Shown one piece after another: positions 35,884 through 41,618 of a stretch of DNA of 41,618 nucleotides. Origin of the DNA: Gammaproteobacteria bacterium (lineage in GTDB: Bacteria > Pseudomonadota > Gammaproteobacteria > UBA9339). Position numbers and translations under genes: made by a program. Below the pieces are notes generated by a model. The model did no database searches, was not told the DNA's origin, and worked only from the letters and a program-made list of their open reading frames with translations. The stretch covers positions 1 through 41,618 of the forward strand of contig JAFGXA010000012.1 of NCBI GenBank assembly GCA_016936855.1, read 5' to 3'. Position 1 is the stretch's first letter. The number at the start of each line of letters is the position of its first letter.

Positions 35884-37278
35884 TTATCTTAAGTCATCAA
35901 TATTTATTCCAGCATCATCAAGAAATTGATGCAAATTATCGATCTCAGTCGGATAATCGCGTTTATGAAAAGATCTAGCGTAACTTTTTAGAATATAAAG
36001 CAGATCCGGTTGCGATAAAGTTTGTAAAATACGCCAGGCTTTTAATTGATCTTCATGGTTCTCATAACGACAATATTGAAACAAGATAGCAGCTAACATC
36101 GTCGCACGCGATGCTTTATGCGCCATATCAAGACTATCAAAATTCTGCCAAGCATAATAAAAAGCACGCTCTAAATCCCAGCGCAACCACTCATTGAAAA
36201 AATACATCGCATCATGCTTGGCTTGAGAAACATTTTGTCCTTGCTGCTCATCAATCAACAAATAAAACATCAAAGCAGGAATCACAGCCTCAATATTCGC
36301 CCAAGAACAATTACCACTAATTTGCGGTAATAATGGCAAGGTGAATTTAGGAATTAAATGTAATTGATGTGCTAAAGCATTATCAATGAAAGCTCGATAT
36401 TGGCGTTTATATAAAATCTTTTTCATGAATTGTTTATTGAAAGCGTGAGAATCACCGATCTCATAAAAAATTACTGTACCATGATCTCGACCATACTCTC
36501 CTCGATCACAACGCACCAACCAATTACCTAGTTTAATAAAATTAATCGCATGCCCTTCATAAGAAATCGGCAATAACAATGGATCACAATCTAATAGTCT
36601 ATCTATTTTTTTTGCATGTTCTTTTATATCAGTTAAATAGTGTTGATATTTTAAGAGTTCAGCGCCAACTTGCAACACACGCAAAATAGTAGTTACCTTA
36701 TCAAAATATTTGCGCAAATGTTTGCCACCAAAATTCTTTTTAAAATCTTGCAAAGAATTTAATACCGCATCTAAACTGAAACGCTGATAAAAACCTTCAA
36801 ACTCTAATTCTAAAAATTGCCCTTTAGCATCTACAATATCAGCACGTCCTTCTAAATCAAAACGGTGGCCAATTAATTTCGCATTAATAAACTCATGAGC
36901 AAATTGCAAAGACCCACCAGATTGCGTTAACAATTTTTTTATCTTTTTATCATTGCGTAAAATAGGTGTCGCTAATATAGGCTGCCCAACGTAACTATAA
37001 GCATTTGGGTCTGCCTCATATTCCAACAGCAACTTTGCCAATTCACAATTGCCATTGTCTGCCGCCCAATGCAAGGCAGTTCTACCTGTTAAATCCGGAA
37101 AATCGACTTCGGCCCCAGCCTGTAACAACAACTTTGCCTTAGTAACACTATTTACAATCGCACACTCAACTAATGGCGTATAACCATACTTATCAATTTC
37201 ATCTAATTTCGCACCAGCTTGCACCAAAATTGCAACATCTTGATCAGTGCCTCGCAAAATTTTATCGACTAAAGACAT
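35884..37278 (-). CDS. Ankyrin-repeat protein with cysteine-protease-like C-terminal half (candidate effector)
   Basis: This 464-aa protein has about three ankyrin repeats in residues 10-120 (DKYGYTPLVECAIVNS, TGRTALHWAADNGNCELAKL). From ~235 it shows YEGHAINFIKLGN (His243), CDRGEYGRDHGTVIFYEIG (Asp258 and His266) and LPQISGNCSWANIEA (Gln319, Cys324). The order His, Asp, Gln-x4-Cys is that of clan-CE cysteine proteases and acetyltransferases. This resembles the described layout of Legionella AnkH/LegA3 (ankyrin plus protease-like domain), but I cannot confirm orthology. No signal peptide or membrane segment is present, as for Dot/Icm effectors. It is third after queA and a 116-aa gene on the same strand, 7 nt from the latter. 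Confidence 0.75.
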   Translation of the reverse strand: MSLVDKILRGTDQDVAILVQAGAKLDEIDKYGYTPLVECAIVNSVTKAKLLLQAGAEVDFPDLTGRTALHWAADNGNCELAKLLLEYEADPNAYSYVGQPILATPILRNDKKIKKLLTQSGGSLQFAHEFINAKLIGHRFDLEGRADIVDAKGQFLELEFEGFYQRFSLDAVLNSLQDFKKNFGGKHLRKYFDKVTTILRVLQVGAELLKYQHYLTDIKEHAKKIDRLLDCDPLLLPISYEGHAINFIKLGNWLVRCDRGEYGRDHGTVIFYEIGDSHAFNKQFMKKILYKRQYRAFIDNALAHQLHLIPKFTLPLLPQISGNCSWANIEAVIPALMFYLLIDEQQGQNVSQAKHDAMYFFNEWLRWDLERAFYYAWQNFDSLDMAHKASRATMLAAILFQYCRYENHEDQLKAWRILQTLSQPDLLYILKSYARSFHKRDYPTEIDNLHQFLDDAGINIDDLR

Positions 37279-37285
37279 TCGTTAA

Positions 37286-37636
37286 TTAGCTCCTATGAAA
37301 TGGATTAGGTGTTGCTACATGCCTCGCGCGTTTACCCATATTCAACACATTATCTAAAGACTTTTTCAACTCGGGAGATGCTTGATCCGAGCGTTCTTCT
37401 GCCTGATCAAGACTATTGCTATTTTGATTCGCGATAAAAGTAAGATCAGACGATGCTCCAATCGGCTGCTCCATGAAGAGCGGATGATCTGGTAGAAATT
37501 TAGCAGAACCATCATCGCCACCACTCTCATCATCTTCTTTATAAGGACGCCTTGGTGTCACAACACCAAATTTAGCGTGCCCTTCTCCTAAGAGCATGCT
37601 GAGCAAGGCTTTATCTTTCGCTTTTAATTTACCCAT
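37286..37636 (-). CDS. Hydrophilic unknown protein, 116 aa
   Basis: I do not recognise this protein. It is polar throughout, with a basic N terminus (MGKLKAKDKALLSMLLGEGH), an acidic/Gly stretch (KEDDESGGDDGSAKF), and a basic C terminus (NMGKRARHVATPNPFHRS). No membrane or signal segment is present, and it is probably disordered. It begins 1 nt after the queA stop and ends 7 nt before the ankyrin gene, so all three are almost certainly cotranscribed and translationally coupled. It might be a chaperone-like partner or a small secreted protein; that is speculation. Confidence 0.65.
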   Translation of the reverse strand: MGKLKAKDKALLSMLLGEGHAKFGVVTPRRPYKEDDESGGDDGSAKFLPDHPLFMEQPIGASSDLTFIANQNSNSLDQAEERSDQASPELKKSLDNVLNMGKRARHVATPNPFHRS

Positions 37637-37637
37637 T

Positions 37638-38657
37638 TTAATAAATCAACATTGAATCGCCATAACTAAAGAAACGATATTGCTCTTTAATCGCCTCTTT
37701 ATAAGCTTGCTTAATACTATCATATCCAGCCAAAGCACTCACCAACATTAACAATGTCGACTTTGGAAGATGAAAATTAGTAATTAAAACATCAATACAC
37801 TTGAATTCATATCCAGGATAAATAAATATATCCGTATCTCCTTGATATGGTGCAATTGCGCCTTTGGCACTTGCCGTCTCCAAACTTCGAACCACCGTTG
37901 TGCCAGCAGCTATAACCTTACCACCCCGCGCTTTTACTGCACGAATTTTTTCACACAATTCTTCTGACACATTGACATATTCTGCATGCATTTTATGCTG
38001 AGAAATATCATCAACTCTAACCGGTTGAAAGGTGCCGGCACCAACATGTAAGGTCAAAAATGCGGTCTCAATATTCTTCTCTTGCAACCTATTCATAACT
38101 GCATCATCAAAATGCAAGGCCGCGGTGGGGGCTGCAATTGCCCCTAACTCTTTAGCAAAAATAGTTTGATACCGCTCTTTATCTTTGAGCTCATCCTCTC
38201 TTTCAAGATAAGGTGGTAGCGGCATATGACCAATACTATTTAAGATTTCCAAAACCGCTTTATCACCCAAAAATTCTAAAACAAATAAATCATGCTCTCT
38301 ACCCAAAACCTTAACATTAACCTCACCATCCATTATCAATATCGCATCTTCCTTTGGTGCTTTACTTGCTCGAACATGCGCTAATGCTCTTTTTTCGTCT
38401 AGCAACTTTTCAATTAAAACTTCAACCTTACCACCCGATTCTTTTCTACCATACAAACGCGCAGGCATAACTTTTGTATCATTAAAAACCAATAAATCTT
38501 TGGGAGTTAAATAATCTACCAAATCAATAAAATGCTTGTGCGTAACCGCGCCATCCATACGATTTAAACATAACAACCTGCTAGCGCTACGCTGCGCTAA
38601 CGGATACCGCGCAATTAATTCTTTGGGTAATTCGTAATCAAAATCATTAATATTCAT
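37638..38657 (-). CDS. queA: S-adenosylmethionine:tRNA ribosyltransferase-isomerase QueA
   Basis: This 339-aa enzyme (E. coli 356) transfers the ribosyl part of SAM onto preQ1 in tRNA, giving epoxyqueuosine. It has INDFDYELPKELIARYPL at the N terminus, LVFNDTKVMPARLYGRK, AAPTAALHFD, FLTLHVGAGTFQPVR, MHAEYVNVS, AAGTTVVRSLE and TNFHLPKSTLLMLVSA, all QueA signatures. tgt is not next to it. It diverges from the ArsR repressor gene over 91 nt. With yhhQ it shows the organism uses queuosine. Confidence 0.97.
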   Translation of the reverse strand: MNINDFDYELPKELIARYPLAQRSASRLLCLNRMDGAVTHKHFIDLVDYLTPKDLLVFNDTKVMPARLYGRKESGGKVEVLIEKLLDEKRALAHVRASKAPKEDAILIMDGEVNVKVLGREHDLFVLEFLGDKAVLEILNSIGHMPLPPYLEREDELKDKERYQTIFAKELGAIAAPTAALHFDDAVMNRLQEKNIETAFLTLHVGAGTFQPVRVDDISQHKMHAEYVNVSEELCEKIRAVKARGGKVIAAGTTVVRSLETASAKGAIAPYQGDTDIFIYPGYEFKCIDVLITNFHLPKSTLLMLVSALAGYDSIKQAYKEAIKEQYRFFSYGDSMLIY

Positions 38658-38702
38658 GATGCGCTATTATTGACCCAACGCTCGGAATTATCAACATATC
38701 AC

Positions 38703-38733
38703 TTGACATTAATATTAGAAAAAGCTAAATTAG
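38703..38733 (+). promoter_or_regulatory. Promoter and candidate repressor operator for the ArsR-CoADR operon
   Basis: TTGACA (38703-38708), a 17-nt spacer and TAAATT (38726-38731) make a good sigma-70 promoter 17 nt before the ATG. TAATATTAG (38710-38718) and CTAAATTAG (38725-38733) form an imperfect inverted repeat spanning the spacer and -10 box, an ideal place for an ArsR dimer to block polymerase. BigR/SqrR-type operators are AT-rich inverted repeats of this kind. Confidence 0.6.
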
Positions 38734-38748
38734 CGCCATCTAATTATT

Positions 38749-39045
38749 ATGAATAATAAGAAAATTAAAAAAAATGCCGCAAAAGCCGAACAGTTGTTAA
38801 AGGCGCTAGCCAATCAACAACGATTACTCATTTTGTGTAACTTGGTGGACGGCGAACAAACAGCAGGTAGACTTTGGGAAAAATCCTCCCTTAGCCAATC
38901 GGCTTTCTCGCAACACCTAGCAGTGTTGCGTCGTTGTAAATTGGTGGCGATTCGTAAAGAAGCACAAACTATCTATTATTCGCTGGCCAATCATAGAGCT
39001 AAAAAGGTTTTAGAAACATTAAGTGAGATCTATTGTCATGAATAA
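38749..39045 (+). CDS. ArsR-family repressor, YgaV/BigR/SqrR-like persulfide sensor
   Basis: This 98-aa winged-helix protein follows the YgaV pattern along its length: AEQLLKALANQQRLLILCNL, SLSQSAFSQHLAVLRRCKLV, RKEAQTIYYSL and SEIYCHE. Cys30 (helix 2) and Cys96 (C-terminal helix) sit where the two reactive Cys of BigR/SqrR/YgaV form a tetrasulfide with reactive sulfur species, which releases DNA; Cys63 is extra. There is no metal-binding CxC of the ArsR/SmtB type. The stop overlaps the next ORF start by 8 nt (ATGAATAA). The neighbouring enzyme has four sulfur-handling domains, which fits persulfide sensing. Function is inferred from residues and context. Confidence 0.85.
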   Translation: MNNKKIKKNAAKAEQLLKALANQQRLLILCNLVDGEQTAGRLWEKSSLSQSAFSQHLAVLRRCKLVAIRKEAQTIYYSLANHRAKKVLETLSEIYCHE

Positions 39046-41503
39046 AAAACGTATTTTAATTATTGGTGGTGTTGCAGGCGGGGCATCTGCTGCAGCTAGA
39101 GCTAGAAGATTATCAGAAGATGCTGAAATAATACTATTTGAACGCGGAGAACACATATCTTTTGCCAATTGCGGTCTACCATATCACATCGGCAATGTGA
39201 TTGAAGACAGAGATGCATTGTTAGTACAAACACCAGAAAAAATGCATAATAGATTTCGTATTGATGTGAGAACAAAACATGAAGTAGTCGCGATTGACAG
39301 ACAAGCCAAAGAAATAACCGTCCTTAATTTAGAAAAAAACGAAGAATATAGAGAAAAATACGACCATTTAATTTTAAGCCCAGGAGCCGCTCCATTTCGC
39401 CCGCCAATTCCGGGCATTGATAATCATAAGGTCGTAACCTTGCGCAATATGAAAGACATGGATGAGATTATTAACATAATCAACGAACATAACGTCAGAC
39501 ATGCCTTGGTCGTTGGTGGTGGTTATATTGGCTTGGAAATGGCTGAAAATTTGCATCACCGCAATATTGGAGTCACTTTAGTTGAACTGTTAGATCAAAT
39601 TATGGCGCCAGTCGATAAAGAAATGGCGGCGTTACTACATCAAGAAATTATTTTAAATGGTATTGACTTAAAATTATCAAACGGTGTTACAGAATTTAAA
39701 GAAGAAAATAACAAACTCACTGTTACTTTAAGCGACAAAACATCTATCGCAACTGATCTAGTAATTCTTGCCATTGGCGTTAAACCTGAGACCTTATTAG
39801 CCAAAGAAGCTGATATTAAACTGGGAGAAACCGGAGGTATTTTAGTTGATCAATACATGCAGACTAATGATAAAAATATCTATGCAGTGGGAGACGCCGT
39901 CGAAATTAAGGATTTTGTATCGCAACAAGCAGCCCTGATCCCACTTGCAGGACCTGCTAATCGTCAAGCCCGTATTGCAATTGATCACATCTTCGGCCGC
40001 GACAGTAGTTATCACATGACCCAAGGCACTGGTATTTGTAAGGTTTTTGGCTTAACTGCAGGAATGACTGGGCTAAATGAAAAAACTCTACGCAAAAAAG
40101 AAATTCCATTTGAGAAAATTTATTTGCATCCTGCCAATCACGCTGGTTACTACCCTGGTGCAACACCAATTAGCCTCAAATTACTCTTTGACCCCAAATC
40201 AGGAAAGATTTTGGGAGCTCAAGCAATTGGGGTAAATGGTGTTGATAAAAAAATCGATGTGTTAGCAATGGCCATGCGTGCTGGACAAACAGTTTTTGAC
40301 TTGGAAAATGCTGAACTATGCTATGCTCCACCCTATGGCTCTGCCAAAGATGTCGTAAATTATGCAGGCTTTATTGCTAGCAATTTTATCCAAGGCGATA
40401 TGCCAATTTTCTATGCTGAAAATTTAAACGATATAACTGACAATCAAATCATATTAGATGTACGCACCAAAGAAGAAGTTGCAGCTGGAATGATCCCAAA
40501 TGCAATCAATATTCCATTGGATGATTTAAGAAATCGTTTGAATGAATTAGATCAAAATAAAGAAATTATTGCGTACTGTAAAGTTGGATTGCGCGGTTAT
40601 TTGGCATGCAGAATTTTAATGCAAAATGGTTTTAAATGCCGCAACTTGACAGGTGGCTATACAACCTACTTAATGGCTTATGACAAGCTCAATGCTCTAA
40701 TATTACCTAAAGAGTTACACGATGATACTGGCGAAATGGATGAAGTTATAGAAGCAAAACACAGCAAACATAATATTGTAAAATATGTTGACGCTAGAGG
40801 CCTAGCTTGCCCAGGCCCAATTCAAAAATTAAGAGAGGCCCTGGATAATATCAAAAGTGGAGAGGCTGTTTCAATTTTAACCACCGATCCAGGTTTTATG
40901 GCTGATGCTCCAGCTTGGTGTAACACGACTGGCAACCTAGTAATTGGGTCACAGCGAAAAGAACATGGATATGAAACCATAATTGCCAAAAGCACTCATC
41001 CTGATTGCTACCAAAGCAGTAATGTTTCTCATAACCGCAACTTAACAATAGTTGTCTTTAGCAATGATTTTGACAAAATAATGGCAGCTCTGATTATTGC
41101 CAATGGTGCGGCATCAATGGGTTTTAAAGTAACGCTATTCTTCACCTTCTGGGGTCTTAATGTTTTACGCAAATCAGAAAGTGTAAAAGTACGCAAAAAT
41201 ATAATTGAAAAGATGTTTGGCATCATGATGCCGCGCGGCGCTAACAAACTAATCCTATCAAAATTAAACATGTTAGGAATGGGTACTGCGATGATAAAAG
41301 GCATTATGCGTCACCACAAGGTAAGCTCGCCTGCTGAGCTATTGTCCTCAGCTCAGCAAGCCGGCATTAAGCTAATTGCTTGCAATATGACCATGGATTT
41401 AATGGGTATTAAAGCAGAAGAATTAGTCGACAACGTCAGTTTCGCGGGTGTTGCAACTTACTTAGACTCAGCTGGCGCCGGTGGCATTAATTTGTTTATT
41501 TAA
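39038..41503 (+). CDS. Four-domain fusion: CoA-disulfide reductase, rhodanese, TusA, DsrE-like
   Basis: This 821-aa protein has four parts. (1) Residues 1-~450 form a FAD/NAD(P)-binding CoA-disulfide/CoA-persulfide reductase, with GGVAGGASAAARARR, the single active-site Cys45 in SFANCGLPYHIG, VVGGGYIGLEMAE and conserved Tyr429/Tyr433 in YAPPYGSAKD. (2) ~455-550 is a rhodanese with catalytic Cys514 in YCKVGLRGY. (3) ~580-655 is TusA, with Cys591 in GLACPGP. (4) ~665-821 is a DsrE-like domain with Cys782 in ACNMTMDLMGI. All four catalytic Cys are present. It likely reduces CoA- or protein-persulfides and relays sulfane sulfur between domains. It begins inside the end of the ArsR gene, so the two are coupled. 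Similar CoADR-rhodanese-TusA-DsrE fusions occur elsewhere. Confidence 0.92.
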   Translation: MNKKRILIIGGVAGGASAAARARRLSEDAEIILFERGEHISFANCGLPYHIGNVIEDRDALLVQTPEKMHNRFRIDVRTKHEVVAIDRQAKEITVLNLEKNEEYREKYDHLILSPGAAPFRPPIPGIDNHKVVTLRNMKDMDEIINIINEHNVRHALVVGGGYIGLEMAENLHHRNIGVTLVELLDQIMAPVDKEMAALLHQEIILNGIDLKLSNGVTEFKEENNKLTVTLSDKTSIATDLVILAIGVKPETLLAKEADIKLGETGGILVDQYMQTNDKNIYAVGDAVEIKDFVSQQAALIPLAGPANRQARIAIDHIFGRDSSYHMTQGTGICKVFGLTAGMTGLNEKTLRKKEIPFEKIYLHPANHAGYYPGATPISLKLLFDPKSGKILGAQAIGVNGVDKKIDVLAMAMRAGQTVFDLENAELCYAPPYGSAKDVVNYAGFIASNFIQGDMPIFYAENLNDITDNQIILDVRTKEEVAAGMIPNAINIPLDDLRNRLNELDQNKEIIAYCKVGLRGYLACRILMQNGFKCRNLTGGYTTYLMAYDKLNALILPKELHDDTGEMDEVIEAKHSKHNIVKYVDARGLACPGPIQKLREALDNIKSGEAVSILTTDPGFMADAPAWCNTTGNLVIGSQRKEHGYETIIAKSTHPDCYQSSNVSHNRNLTIVVFSNDFDKIMAALIIANGAASMGFKVTLFFTFWGLNVLRKSESVKVRKNIIEKMFGIMMPRGANKLILSKLNMLGMGTAMIKGIMRHHKVSSPAELLSSAQQAGIKLIACNMTMDLMGIKAEELVDNVSFAGVATYLDSAGAGGINLFI

Positions 41504-41618
41504 GGGTAACTATTAACCCGTCATCCCGGTAGATTTATACGTCATCCCGGCGGCCGCCGGGACCTAGAGGCATTAAAAAATATTATAATTTTTGTTTTAA
41601 TTGTCTCTGGGTCCTGGC
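41504..41618. repeat. Repeat cluster with long inverted repeat, cut by window edge
   Basis: After the stop codon come GGGTAACTATTAACCC (41504-41519), GTCATCCCGG twice (41520-41529 and 41541-41550) and a perfect palindrome TCCCGGCGGCCGCCGGGA (41545-41562). Then a long inverted repeat: left arm 41556-41578 starts GCCGGGACCTAGAGG, and right arm 41594-41618 ends GTCTCTGGGTCCTGGC. Allowing one single-base gap, the arms differ only at three places, all G-T pairs in a hairpin. The AT-rich loop is ~15 nt. Another copy probably continues past the edge. No gene is present. Confidence 0.8.

Overview
The window is a stretch of AT-rich gammaproteobacterial chromosome using the standard genetic code. The order tsaD / rpsU-yqeY-dnaG-rpoD-tRNA-Ile2(CAU) is the gammaproteobacterial macromolecular-synthesis locus and fixes the broad affiliation. 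An ankyrin protein with a protease-like half, an LssY-type C-terminal domain and dispersed palindromic repeats suggest a host-associated member of the Legionellales/Coxiellaceae. This narrower placement is inference. No insertion sequence, prophage or CRISPR array is visible.

Layout. 1-3.4 kb: two doubtful small ORFs, then an accessory block on the minus strand (APH-type kinase, HAD phosphatase, ORF6N/PLD-like protein). 3.4-9.1 kb: the macromolecular-synthesis operon and divergent tsaD; yqeY carries an in-frame TAA. 9.1-16.6 kb: a GltD-like flavo/iron-sulfur oxidoreductase, gyrA-cmk overlapping by 4 nt, two lineage-restricted exported proteins, an orphan CpoB/YbgF and a HigBA toxin-antitoxin pair. 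16.7-21.2 kb: marC/yhgN-priA and accB-accC on the plus strand. 21.2-24.4 kb: two paralogous membrane-anchored repeat proteins of unknown function, one expanded by three nearly identical 228-bp units. 24.6-28.2 kb: tkt and yihY, then divergent dksA and a small Cys-tailed membrane protein. 28.2-32.7 kb: feoB-feoC-yhhQ (iron uptake and queuosine-precursor transport) behind mtaD. 33-35.9 kb: lipA and a DedA-PAP2-LssY fusion. 35.9-38.7 kb: queA, an unknown 116-aa gene and the ankyrin protein, tightly packed. 38.7-41.5 kb: a YgaV/BigR-like ArsR repressor overlapping a four-domain CoA-disulfide-reductase/rhodanese/TusA/DsrE fusion.

The genes mix housekeeping functions (replication, transcription, translation, fatty-acid synthesis, lipoylation, pentose phosphate) with host-association candidates. 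The best candidates for something new are: (1) the repeat-protein paralog pair; (2) the regulator plus four-domain persulfide-handling fusion; (3) the ankyrin protein whose C-terminal half shows a His...Asp...Gln-x4-Cys order like clan-CE proteases, behind queA; (4) two or more families of short palindromic repeats in intergenic gaps, one contributing the last codons of yqeY.
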